The translations under genes and the position numbers were made by a program. A DNA stretch of 64,000 bases from positions 682,001-746,000 of the forward strand of contig WLWQ01000001.1 of NCBI GenBank assembly GCA_012103535.1. Reading direction: 5' to 3'. The notes below the pieces were generated by a model. It saw nothing but the letters and a program-made list of their open reading frames with translations. It was not told the DNA's origin and searched no databases. Source of the DNA: Pseudomonadales bacterium. GTDB taxonomy: Bacteria > Pseudomonadota > Gammaproteobacteria > Pseudomonadales > Pseudohongiellaceae. Positions 57,002 to 64,000 of this stretch are shown here, one piece after another. Every line of letters starts with the position of its first letter. Position 1 is the stretch's first letter.

Positions 57002-57229
57002 CTAATGGGGTTCGCTACTATTTCCATTGGATCCTTCACCGTTGTTCTCTTCTTCCTGATTCTGCTCGGACTTTTTCTTTAGTAAGCCTTCTAGCTTGCC
57101 AAGGTTTGGTTGTGGTTTTTCACCGCCGTTGGTTGGTTTGCGCTTTTTCTTGTTGAATTCTAAGGCTTCTTTGACGTCGTCTGTGAACTTGGTGTTTTCT
57201 AGGTTGTCTGGGTCGTTTTCGTTGGTCAT
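57002..57229 (-). CDS. Small charged low-complexity protein
   Basis: 75 residues, rich in Asn, Glu and Lys with KKKRKPTNGGEKPQPNLG in the middle; probably disordered. A moderate Shine-Dalgarno is absent or weak. No family. It could be a nucleic-acid-associated protein; the sequence alone does not tell. Confidence 0.5.
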   Translation of the reverse strand: MTNENDPDNLENTKFTDDVKEALEFNKKKRKPTNGGEKPQPNLGKLEGLLKKKSEQNQEEENNGEGSNGNSSEPH

Positions 57230-57338
57230 GGTTATATATCTTTGATTACTGGTGATTAGCGATTTTAACTAATAAAGTTGGTTGCATGGTAATTTTGTGT
57301 TGGATTTATGGCAGAGTAATGACTACCGAATTTCCTAA

Positions 57339-57737
57339 CTACTCATTCGAACTCCACATATCCACTACTAGCTTCCAGTTGCCCTCTCCCTGCTTTTCAA
57401 ACACGGATAAGTCCTTGCCTTTGTCTGTAATCGAACCACCTTCTGAGTCTGGAACAGTAAGCTCATAGGAGTAACCGATATAGGCAAGATCACCGCTATC
57501 TGAAATAGTTATTTTATCCGGTGGATGGTGCACAACGAGGAAGTTTGGCACCGCTAATAACTCAGAAATCATCGCGCTGATCTCCGTTTTGCCCTCAAGA
57601 ATTGGTGCGTTTGGCGGCATCATTCTCGCATTCTCTGTGATATGACTTAGCCAAGTATCTAGATCGCGATCGTTTAGTGCTTTGGTCATTAGACTATCGA
57701 TTTTTAGGATTTCTTCTTTATGAGCGGCTGAATTCAT
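57339..57737 (-). CDS. SnoaL-like/NTF2 family protein (DUF4440)
   Basis: 132 residues: EEILKIDSLMTKALNDRDLDTWLSHITENARMM and PILEGKTEISAMI with a C-terminal strand GEGNWKLVVDMWSSNE. A typical NTF2-like fold, often ketosteroid isomerase-like or a small-ligand-binding domain. Shine-Dalgarno GAGGTGG is before the ATG. Function unknown. Confidence 0.85.
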   Translation of the reverse strand: MNSAAHKEEILKIDSLMTKALNDRDLDTWLSHITENARMMPPNAPILEGKTEISAMISELLAVPNFLVVHHPPDKITISDSGDLAYIGYSYELTVPDSEGGSITDKGKDLSVFEKQGEGNWKLVVDMWSSNE

Positions 57738-57830
57738 GTTCCACCTCGTTCTGTTTCTTTTTGAATAGAATAAAGAGGTCGGAGTAAAAATACAGTAAAT
57801 TACTCAAAAATCACTGGGCACAATTGACTT

Positions 57831-58142
57831 AGAAATTAGCTTAGCTAGTTTCTTCGGTCCTTCGGACTCGCGCTTCGCGCGCTCCGCGGAGCTGCGCTCC
57901 TTTGATTCAGGATTTAGCTCAGCTAAATCCTTTACCCCTTTGGGGCAGCCGCGGCTGTCCAAATTGCTCTCGCAATTTGTCGAACGGGCACGTGGAATGG
58001 GCTGGGATAGACACACACAAAAAAGTCCGCTTTGTTCTGGATTGAGATAATCTGCAAGAGCACGATTGATTCAGGATTTAGCTCAGCTAAATCCTTCACC
58101 CCTGCAGGGCGGCGCAAGCGCCGTCTGCGCCGCTTACGCGGC
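57831..58142. repeat. Array of consecutive short palindromes
   Basis: At least twelve hairpin-forming units follow each other with little or no spacer. Examples: AGAAATTAGC/GCTAGTTTCT 57831-57853, CGCGC-TTC-GCGCG 57869-57881, GCTCCGCGGAGC 57881-57892, GGAGC-TGC-GCTCC 57888-57900, AGGATTTAGCT-C-AGCTAAATCCT 57909-57931, CAGCCGCGGCTG 57946-57957, CAAATTGC/GCAATTTG 57960-57979, the same AGGATTTAGCT unit again 58073-58095, CCCTGCAGGG 58100-58109, CGGCGC-AA-GCGCCG 58110-58123, GCCGC/GCGGC 58129-58142. The G+C is higher than in neighbouring stretches. No gene is credible here. Confidence 0.85.
57903..58102. repeat. Direct repeat pair within the palindrome array
   Basis: The 30-bp segment at 57903-57932 recurs at 58067-58096, and the similarity runs on into ACCCC with one mismatch. 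The stretches after each copy also share a GGATA...CACACAAAAAA segment (58004-58024 and 58171-58190), so a unit of about 160 bp, ending beside a tRNA terminator, may have been duplicated. Confidence 0.75.
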
Positions 58143-58182
58143 TTTCAAACGGAGGCTCTCATCGCGACCCGGATACACCACA

Positions 58183-58205
58183 CAAAAAAACCCGCCATTG
58201 GCGGG
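58183..58205 (-). terminator. Terminator of the tRNA-Arg 3' remnant
   Basis: CCCGCC (58191-58196), loop ATT, GGCGGG (58200-58205), A-run 58184-58190, which is a T-run on the minus RNA. It lies just past the tRNA CCA end, so it is the original tRNA terminator. Confidence 0.88.
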
Positions 58206-58215
58206 TTGTTTTGTG

Positions 58216-58260
58216 TGGCGCACCCGAGAGGATTCGAACCTCTGACCCCCTAGTTCGTAG
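58216..58260 (-). tRNA. tRNA-Arg(ACG) 3' fragment, likely attachment site of an island
   Basis: Minus strand reads CTACGAAC (anticodon loop with ACG), variable loop GGGTC, T-arm AGAGG-TTCGAAT-CCTCT, acceptor CGGGTGC and GCCA. The 5' half is missing: upstream bases TGGCT cannot pair with CTAGG of the anticodon stem, and there is no D-arm. This is the usual state at one edge of an element that integrated into a tRNA 3' end. The fragment is 45 nt, and the intact gene should lie at the other edge beyond the window. Confidence 0.8.
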
Positions 58261-58584
58261 AGCCATCTGTAAGCCTTAAAGTTGTTATTTATCAATCGCT
58301 TGCGATCTTGGTCACTGTGTCATTTGAGCGATATTTAAGCCTTTTTACAACCATCTACTTAAATTTTGGCACACTATTGGCTACAGTCTGTTAAATGACT
58401 CTAGTATTCATTCGATCCATAAGAAAGGATCAACTTAGGCTCACTTTGTATTCTCCCGTAACTAGAATCCCCGTTAATTCAGTGACATACTGGCTTTCTT
58501 GAAACCAACCGTGCTCGCCAAAATTTTTAAACAACGCGAGTTTTCTCTATATATAAATGTTAGATCAAATCATCGAAGATCGAA
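58261..58584. other. AT-rich stretch without a gene at the start of the island
   Basis: No open frame with a credible start is seen on either strand and no integrase remnant is recognised. GTTAGAT at 58559-58565, 20 bases before the first island gene, matches the recombination core GTTRRRY, but no matching partner is seen upstream. Confidence 0.5.
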
Positions 58585-59043
58585 ATGCAGCTAATTGACG
58601 ATTTACTGGAAGAAGATGAACTCGCTTGCGTACTAAGAGGTCATATCCATATCGAAAATAGATTGGACCAGTATCTTTCAAAGACTGCGACAAACAAACA
58701 GTTTATTGAAAAGGCTAACCTACAATTTTCGCAGAAAGTATCTTTAGCAATTGCATACGGACTCTCAGAATGGCTTTCGTCGCCCTTGTCCTATATTGGC
58801 AACCTGCGAAATGGTTTTGCCCATAATCTTGATAAGAAGCTAGGAAAGCAGGAAATTGAAAATTTCTACAAGGCATTTCCAGGGAAAGAGAAAGATCTAA
58901 TTCAGAAAACTGTTTCAAAGTCTAATAAAAAATTTCAACTAGCTGATCTACCTTTTAAGGAAATGCCATTGATTGATCAGTTTCGCCTCTGCGCTATGAG
59001 TCTCGAGGCTGCGATACGAGTGGACGCACAAAAAGTCAGATAA
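58585..59043 (+). CDS. HEPN-like/MtlR-like hypothetical protein
   Basis: 152 residues, helical. FSQKVSLAIAYGLSEWLSS, then LRNGFAHN near residue 75: RNGFAH is the R-x4-H motif of HEPN-fold RNases and mannitol-repressor-like proteins. No other motif. The gene lies first in the island, followed by an attC-like site. The toxin-type function is only inferred from the motif. Confidence 0.7.
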   Translation: MQLIDDLLEEDELACVLRGHIHIENRLDQYLSKTATNKQFIEKANLQFSQKVSLAIAYGLSEWLSSPLSYIGNLRNGFAHNLDKKLGKQEIENFYKAFPGKEKDLIQKTVSKSNKKFQLADLPFKEMPLIDQFRLCAMSLEAAIRVDAQKVR

Positions 59044-59046
59044 AGA

Positions 59047-59107
59047 GCTAACAGACAAATCAATTAGAGACAGGGCTAACGCCCTGCCCATCATTACGGA
59101 CGTTAGC
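59047..59107 (+). repeat. attC-like imperfect palindrome 1
   Basis: GCTAAC (59047-59052) faces GTTAGC (59102-59107); inner hairpin CAGGGC-TAAC-GCCCTG at 59071-59086. Total 61 bp, starting 3 bp after the upstream stop codon and 16 bp before the next start. CGTTAGCC is the classical 3' core of integron cassette sites. Confidence 0.5.
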
Positions 59108-59123
59108 CACAGTGTAGACTAAA

Positions 59124-59972
59124 GTGCCAAATTCCGAATTCATACATCACTATACAAGCATCGATACATTATCTCTGATTCTCCATAGTAAGAAGATACG
59201 ATTTAATCGGCTTGATCGAGTAGATGACGTAAGTGAAATGGATGCTTACGGCGACTATGATTTTTCAAAGTATCTTTTTGTTAGTTGCTGGACTGAATGC
59301 AGCGTTGAGAGCATTCCTCAATGACACATGTATACTGAGAAAATGCAGGGTGTAAGGATTTCGCTTCCAAAAGATATGTTCCCATATAGGCCGTTTGTTG
59401 CTCCAGAAGGCAAAGGAGTAACAGTAAATGACAACATAGAATACCCATTTGATTTCGATGAAGTGTTCGGTGAGAACTATTTCCTGATGCCAAATTTCTT
59501 CACCAAAGGAAACTTTGGTCAGAGCGTTCGATATGTTGATGATGTAAAGAATATGTTTGGCAAAGACATTAAAATTGAACTGAAAGAGCCAGGCAAAGCT
59601 GAGATGACAATTACTCAGATGGGAGAGTTTGCTACCGTCAAACGGAAAGAATGGGCTTTCCAGGAAGAATATCGTTTTGTGCTGTGCGCGATACCATCGA
59701 TACCTCACGAAGGTCGATCTTTTGAAGAGAGTGGCTTCTCGAGGGAGTTTTCAAGCTCTCACATTCAAGCAGTATTAGATGGAAAGTATCCACCCATGAA
59801 TTACATAGACGTTAATTTAGGCGAGTCACTACAAGATGTAGTAGTAACACTTGGTCCACTTTGCGATCGATCTTCGGAAATCGTAGTACGCGCTCTATTG
59901 GAAAAATTTGTAAATACTGTTGAAATTAAGCATAGCGAGTTAGCCGGCACCATTAGAAAGCCAGTGCGGTAA
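59124..59972 (+). pseudogene. DUF2971 family protein with in-frame TGA
   Basis: Read from GTG 59124 to 59972 (282 codons) with one TGA at 59322-59324. The N-terminal part has FIHHYTSIDTLSLILHSKKI, RFNRLDRVDDVSEMD and YLFVSCWTECSVESIPQ; after the stop, HMYTEKMQGVRISLPK. In this family the position of the stop is a Trp (ESIP-x-W-x-MYT), so TGG to TGA is the simplest reading. No SECIS-like hairpin is seen after it. DUF2971 proteins are frequent cargo of islands and cassettes; function unknown. Confidence 0.85.
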
Positions 59973-60073
59973 CAAGGGGTGGCCAACAAACATTTCAATC
60001 ACCCCTACGGGGCTCTAGGACAAATTGCTATTCAGTTTGCCCATTAACAGAACCAACGCTAAGCTCCACGGAT

Positions 60074-60577
60074 ATGCGTAGAGATATGAATTCTAATGAA
60101 TTGAACCTCTTCTACCAAAAGGCTGGAGAGGCAGTTTGGCACCTCCAATATGTAGAAGATTTCTTAGCGAAGCTCTATGTTATTAAAGCTGTAATTATAG
60201 AACCAGGCAGCATGGAAGAAGAATTTGCTTATAAAGAGCTAGAAAAAGTAAATAGAAAAACTCTTGGCCAACTAATTGGGTTAGCTGAAGCAAAAGCTAT
60301 AGTTTCACCCAATTTATTGAAGGAGCTAAAGGATTTTAACGACTTAAGAATATGGGTTGTACATCGCTCAAATAGAGAAAGTAGATATTCTCTATATACA
60401 GATACTGGTCGTAATGAATTTCTAAACAAGATGAGTAACTTTGTCAGCATGTCAGTCAAACTCCAATCTTCATTGAAGAATGAGCTTGTGGTATATGGCA
60501 GCAGATGTGGCATTTCAGAAGAAGAAGTAACTGAGATTGCAGAAAAAAACTTAAGCTCACTGAGAGGTGAAATATAG
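60074..60577 (+). CDS. HEPN-like hypothetical protein
   Basis: 167 residues, helical: QKAGEAVWHLQYVEDFLAKLY, then FNDLRIWVVHRSNRE with R-x4-H (RIWVVH) near residues 92-97. It resembles HEPN proteins of unknown type. ATG 60074 or 60086 may be the start. It is AT-rich like the neighbours. Whether it is a toxin with an absent antitoxin cannot be said. Confidence 0.7.
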   Translation: MRRDMNSNELNLFYQKAGEAVWHLQYVEDFLAKLYVIKAVIIEPGSMEEEFAYKELEKVNRKTLGQLIGLAEAKAIVSPNLLKELKDFNDLRIWVVHRSNRESRYSLYTDTGRNEFLNKMSNFVSMSVKLQSSLKNELVVYGSRCGISEEEVTEIAEKNLSSLRGEI

Positions 60578-60627
60578 CAAATCAAGCAAAGACAAGCATA
60601 GCTCCCTACCCATTATTGGCGTTCCCC

Positions 60628-60681
60628 TTCCATATTAAGTATTCGAATCAATCCTTGGAGTTCTGTCAATAACTGTATGCA
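60628..60681. repeat. Dispersed repeat copy A
   Basis: TTCCATATTA...AATAACTGTATGCA; about 75-80% identical to 62070-62124, in the gap before the GIY-YIG gene. Confidence 0.6.
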
Positions 60682-60817
60682 AACATAATCGACAGAAATC
60701 TGGAGCTCCGAGCTAAAGCAAATCAAACTACTGTATATTTACTCTGACCCCATTTATTCTTCTAAATTAAATGATCATGATCGCATATCTGACAAAGCGA
60801 GCGCGCTTCATAATACA

Positions 60818-61300
60818 ATGTCAGGCTTTTTGACAATGTTTACCTATTTCATAGCTGAAAATGAAAACACTAATGGTCACAGAATAAAAATTGGTTTTAG
60901 TAAAGATCCTGAGAAAAGAATCAAAGTTCTTCAAACAGGCAACTCTAGAAAACTTGCACTAATGGGTTGGATTGAATGTGAAGGTCAAGCACTTGAGAGA
61001 TCACTACATAAAAAATACAAAAACTATAATTTAAAAGGAGAATGGTTTTCAATTGAGCCTTGCGATGTTCTTGACGAACTAAAATCAAAAAGTACGTCTT
61101 CATATATTTGCGTTCAATCGAACGTCGGTCAATTCCTTGGTTGTGATCGAGACGCTATTCCAGAGTACTTGGGGCCTTGGGAATGGTTAGATACTGAATT
61201 AGAAGAATTCTGTCCGCAATGCGGTTGGGGTGGAGGAGTACAATACAATAATGCTCTAGGTTCTGAAAATTGCTTGAGGTGTGGCTATCAAACATTCTAG
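60818..61300 (+). CDS. GIY-YIG/T5orf172-type nuclease-like protein with zinc ribbon
   Basis: 160 residues: FTYFIAENENTNGHRIKIGFSKDPEKRIKVLQTGN is the MUG113/T5orf172 variant of the GIY-YIG domain, followed by LERSLHKKYKNYNLKGEWFS. The C-terminus has CPQCGWGG and CLRCGYQTF, a zinc ribbon. Such proteins are found in phages and islands, and may cut DNA. ATG 60818 or 60836 are both possible. Confidence 0.82.
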   Translation: MSGFLTMFTYFIAENENTNGHRIKIGFSKDPEKRIKVLQTGNSRKLALMGWIECEGQALERSLHKKYKNYNLKGEWFSIEPCDVLDELKSKSTSSYICVQSNVGQFLGCDRDAIPEYLGPWEWLDTELEEFCPQCGWGGGVQYNNALGSENCLRCGYQTF

Positions 61301-61308
61301 CTGTATAA

Positions 61309-61385
61309 ACCTAACAAACATGTCAATAAATTTTGGGAGAAGGTAAAACGCTCGCAAGCTCGCATCTAGTACGCGAGTGTTATGT
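61309..61385 (+). repeat. attC-like palindrome 2
   Basis: ACCTAAC (61309-61315, fits RYYYAAC) and GTTATG (61379-61384) frame an inner AACGCTCGC (61347-61355)/GCGAGTGTT (61373-61381) stem with one mismatch. 77 bp, starting 8 bp after the GIY-YIG stop and reaching the start of the next gene. Confidence 0.4.
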
Positions 61386-62035
61386 TCAAACCACAGATGA
61401 GTGAAATAATCCAAACAAAAACAGGCACATTTATTACTGACGAAGTCGAGTTCAATCAGCACCCTCCACCAAGCACTCTACTAAAAGCTATGGAATCGAG
61501 GTGGGCATTTGAACTTATTAATAACGGCTCTTTACGCCTGAATTCCATTTTCTTTTATCATAATCTTGAATCTAAGGATCTTGGTGATATGAATGAGGGG
61601 CGCGGCATGCTCAGAATGAACGGCCACGAGATGGATATAGGCACTATCAATGATGTTTATATTTGGTGTTCAGCTTTACCAAATACATCCAAGGAGACCT
61701 TACTTTCACTTGATAAAAACTATGATTGCATTATCACCATAAATGATACTCTTCAGTTCGTTAAACGAATATCTTTAGCATTAGAAAAAAGGGATTTGAT
61801 TATGCATCCACATATCGGGTCTGTAATCTACAATAGGGGTGATGAGGTTTCTAAAGAATCATTAAGTTCACAGCAGTTTAATTACAATATTTTTCAAAAA
61901 GTCGATGATTATTCTCACCAAAAAGAATTTAGGGTTTCATTCATAAATGTTACCACTAATAAATTGGGGGTAGAGCCAATCGATATTGAAATTGGCAATT
62001 GCAAAGAACTAGTTACAATTGAAAGAACAAAATAG
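61382..62035 (+). CDS. Hypothetical protein resembling DUF2971
   Basis: 217 residues. The block LLKAMESRWAFELINNGSLRLNSIFFYHNL has the same shape as the N-terminus of DUF2971 proteins (KY-x-LK-x-G-x-LRF-x). The rest is not recognised. The start may be ATG 61382 (inside the attC-like core) or 61397. It is the last plus-strand gene of the island. Function unknown. Confidence 0.65.
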   Translation: MFKPQMSEIIQTKTGTFITDEVEFNQHPPPSTLLKAMESRWAFELINNGSLRLNSIFFYHNLESKDLGDMNEGRGMLRMNGHEMDIGTINDVYIWCSALPNTSKETLLSLDKNYDCIITINDTLQFVKRISLALEKRDLIMHPHIGSVIYNRGDEVSKESLSSQQFNYNIFQKVDDYSHQKEFRVSFINVTTNKLGVEPIDIEIGNCKELVTIERTK

Positions 62036-62069
62036 ACTCTTTAAGCAAGTGTCTTTCGGCGTGCACTCT

Positions 62070-62124
62070 TTCCATATTAGGTATTCGGTTAAATTCTTAA
62101 AGTGCTGACAATAACTGTAATGCA
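62070..62124. repeat. Dispersed repeat copy B
   Basis: Similar to 60628-60681: TTCCATATTAGGTATTCG, then AATAACTGTAATGCA. Location after the DUF2971-like gene. Confidence 0.6.
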
Positions 62125-62189
62125 TGATATTGAGATAACTAGCAAATAGATCGCGCAGAAGGAGACCTGGCTGTCTAATTCTTTTTGAT

Positions 62190-62408
62190 TTATGAGGTTC
62201 TCTCATAAGGATACACATTTTTGAAGTTCCGATGTAAGTAAGACCCTACTGACGGTGCGTTGAGCAAACCGTCGAAGTCGTGCTGCGGAACACCTTTGTA
62301 AATGTATTCAGAACCATTTAAAAATTGCACATAAACTGTCTCGTTCTCAACATCATAACCAACAGCTGCTACATTAGACGAACTTACTGATGTCAATTCC
62401 ACGTTCAT
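62190..62408 (-). CDS. KTSC domain protein
   Basis: 72 residues containing the whole KTSC domain: VSSSNVAAVGYDVENETVYVQFLNGSEYIYKGVP, and SVGSYLHRNFKNVYPY. In other proteins the domain sits at the C-terminus of lysyl-tRNA synthetase and is suspected to bind RNA. The gene begins one base after the HerA stop, so both are in one operon. Confidence 0.88.
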   Translation of the reverse strand: MNVELTSVSSSNVAAVGYDVENETVYVQFLNGSEYIYKGVPQHDFDGLLNAPSVGSYLHRNFKNVYPYERTS

Positions 62409-62409
62409 C

Positions 62410-63999
62410 CTAGGGCTCCTCTAAATTTTGATTGCGCCAAAGAGACACTAATTTATCATAATCTTTGACTTCAGCATTTTTTTCCTTCATCCATTTTTCA
62501 GAAGCTATCGGGTCTGCACCTTTAGGGGCATTAGAAAGCTTATAGAATTGAACACGAGATGGAATTTTTACACCTTCACCTGAGATGATGCTTTCTCCTG
62601 TACGCAAACTCGGTAGTAAATCAACCATAGTTTGAAGCTCATCCTGAATAGCAGAGCGAATGTGACTTCTATCTTTAGAATTATTCATTCTTAAAGCTAC
62701 AATAGTTCCACATTGGCTTAATACGGTTTCATCAAGTTCAGATGGCCTTTGGGTGACTAGAAGTAATCCAACACCATATTTCCGGCCTTCTTTAGCAATT
62801 GTTTGAACCGCTCTTGAAGAAATCGAATCTTCGCCTGACTTCAAATAATTATGTGCCTCTTCAAGAACAATTAGTAATGGTTGTTCTTTACCCCCATCTT
62901 TAAGATTCTGTCCCCAAAACAATGCGTCATATATGATTTTTAGTAACGTCCCAGAGATAGAAGCCATAATTTCATTCGGGACTCCTGATAGATCAAGTAT
63001 TGTTACCGGCTCTTCATTGCCCAACCAATTCAATAGAAGATAACTCAGATCTTTTGTTACTTTGCCATCTAAATTCGGATCATATTCGTTGGGCTTAAAC
63101 AAAAATTCGTATTTCGAATCTTTTAGTTTTGCCCTTATACTATCAAGAAACCCTAGAATTCCTTTTGCACGATTGTTCAAAAAAGGTGAACCACCGCCAG
63201 CACTTGCGGGTGTGTATTCATTAGATATTAAGTCTTCAGCATTACCTACTACTATTTTATCAGTTACTGTTTCTGGTTTTGCTCTTTCAATAAAGGTTTG
63301 TCTTTCAAAATCGTCCAAATCAAACCAAAGCTGTTTTAGACTAAATGGAATCGGAGAGTCTGCTGTAACAAGCACATCATCTATTTCAATGTTATTCTCA
63401 TTTATAGACTTTCGTTTTGATTCGATAATTTTTGATCTGAAATAGTCCTTATTTTGATCATTTAGGTTCCCAGAAAAAATACTTATTAGCTCTTCAAACG
63501 GAAGTGCCCAGTATGGAATATATAGCTCCTTTACTCCGTTTGATTTACCAGCCTTTATTTTATATACATTGCTTTAGTCTTTCAAAATGCTGTTGTATTC
63601 CCCATGCGGGTCAATTACAAGAATTCTTGAACTATTGAATCCCTTGTTTGCTATCGCACTTAACACAACACCTACAGAGTTAGATTTACCACTTCCGGTA
63701 GACCCCAATATTGAACAGTGGCGGGATATCATTTTATTTAAATCTATTTTGGCATTTAAGCTTTCGGATATGCTTATATTCCCAACCGTAATGGAGTTGC
63801 TTTCATCATAACCACCATAAATAACATCTAAATCCTGTATTGTTACTAAATGAATAGTATCGCCAGTAGTCGGGGACTGAGAAACACCCCGATCAAATTT
63901 TCTACCTACTTGTTCTCCAACCAATACCATATTAAGCCACTGCTTATTGTCGAATCTTGAATAGTCTTGCTCAATTATTTCTCTAATTTTTTCAGGCAT
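62410..63999 (-). pseudogene. HerA-type ATPase, split by TAA, right end outside window
   Basis: One frame of 530 codons from the right edge to 62410, broken by TAA at 63574-63576. Before the stop: Walker A LGSTGSGKSN and RILVIDPHGEYNSILKD. After: SNVYKIKAGKSNG, DLSYLLLNWLG, Walker B LLIVLEEAHNYL and GLLLVTQRPSELDETVLSQCGT. The two halves together are a normal HerA/DUF87 hexameric DNA translocase. The HAS-barrel N-terminus is incomplete, so the start lies beyond the window, as does any NurA, Sir2 or other partner. Confidence 0.87.
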
Positions 64000-64000
64000 T

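Noticed and set aside
57804-58253. Open frames crossing the palindrome array
   Set aside because: They follow the inverted repeats, have no starts with ribosome sites and no protein-like pattern.
58216-58320. A complete tRNA gene
   Set aside because: No D-arm and no pairing anticodon-stem 5' strand are seen to the right of the anticodon loop; only the 3' half exists.
59322-59324. Selenocysteine at the DUF2971 TGA
   Set aside because: The family has Trp here, no UxxC or CxxU motif, and no suitable hairpin follows.
60578-60817. An attC site after the second HEPN-like gene
   Set aside because: No RYYYAAC/GTTRRRY pair was found in this gap; only the dispersed repeat is present.

Overview
The window looks like chromosome of a free-living, probably marine, aerobic gammaproteobacterium of moderate G+C. 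The evidence is the order murJ / rpsT / proB-obgE-rpmA-rplU / ispB seen in Pseudomonas-like genomes, an EF-P-like protein of the YeiP (EfpL) type that is typical of Gammaproteobacteria, an rpsT gene with a TTG start, and two TonB-dependent receptors beside PQQ, ETF and CoA-transferase catabolic genes. An oligotrophic marine relative of Pseudomonadales is my inference; no rRNA is present to prove it.

Layout. 1-7.3 kb: MATE transporter (cut by the left edge), B12-type radical SAM protein, nitroreductase, acyltransferase, TetR regulator, TSUP exporter. 7.4-12.2 kb: a one-carbon block, purU divergent from frmA-gloA-folD plus an aminotransferase. 12.2-14.5 kb: UspA, DAHP synthase, efpL. 14.5-22.8 kb: murJ operon, rpsT, proB/obgE/rpmA/rplU and ispB. 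22.8-27.6 kb: a lipoprotein and a three-gene envelope operon of unknown role. 27.8-34.4 kb: ETF-ubiquinone oxidoreductase and two paralogous TonB receptors. 35-43.5 kb: exported methyltransferase, CoA transferase, an M20/PQQ-dehydrogenase/GNAT operon, a Tat-exported class V aminotransferase with a frameshifted carboxymuconolactone decarboxylase. 43.5-46.7 kb: a BlaI/BlaR1-like pair with clear TACA-N2-TGTA operators. 46.9-57.7 kb: a membrane XRE regulator, hydrolases, a YtrA-type GntR/ABC operon, a probable selenoprotein, an exported HpcH aldolase, ASCH, amidohydrolase and small proteins. 57.8-58.26 kb: a dense array of palindromes ending in a tRNA-Arg 3' fragment. 58.3-64 kb: an AT-rich accessory island (HEPN-like, DUF2971, GIY-YIG, KTSC, HerA).

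Most interesting: the gene at 51847-52731 is a glycine/sarcosine/betaine/D-proline reductase selenoprotein-B family member with an in-frame UGA in a U-P-V-C motif, followed at the proper distance by a perfect 7-bp hairpin whose apical loop has G in position 2. This is the geometry of a bacterial SECIS element, so the UGA probably encodes selenocysteine. The right-hand 5.7 kb looks like an integrated island: it begins at a 45-nt tRNA-Arg 3' fragment, has attC-like palindromes after two of its genes, and carries a HerA ATPase abutting a KTSC protein.

Four other genes are broken by one base each (TAA in the M56/TonB fusion, a missing T in the CMD gene, TGA at a Trp position in DUF2971, TAA in HerA). 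These may be real decay or consensus errors in the assembly; the reads would decide.
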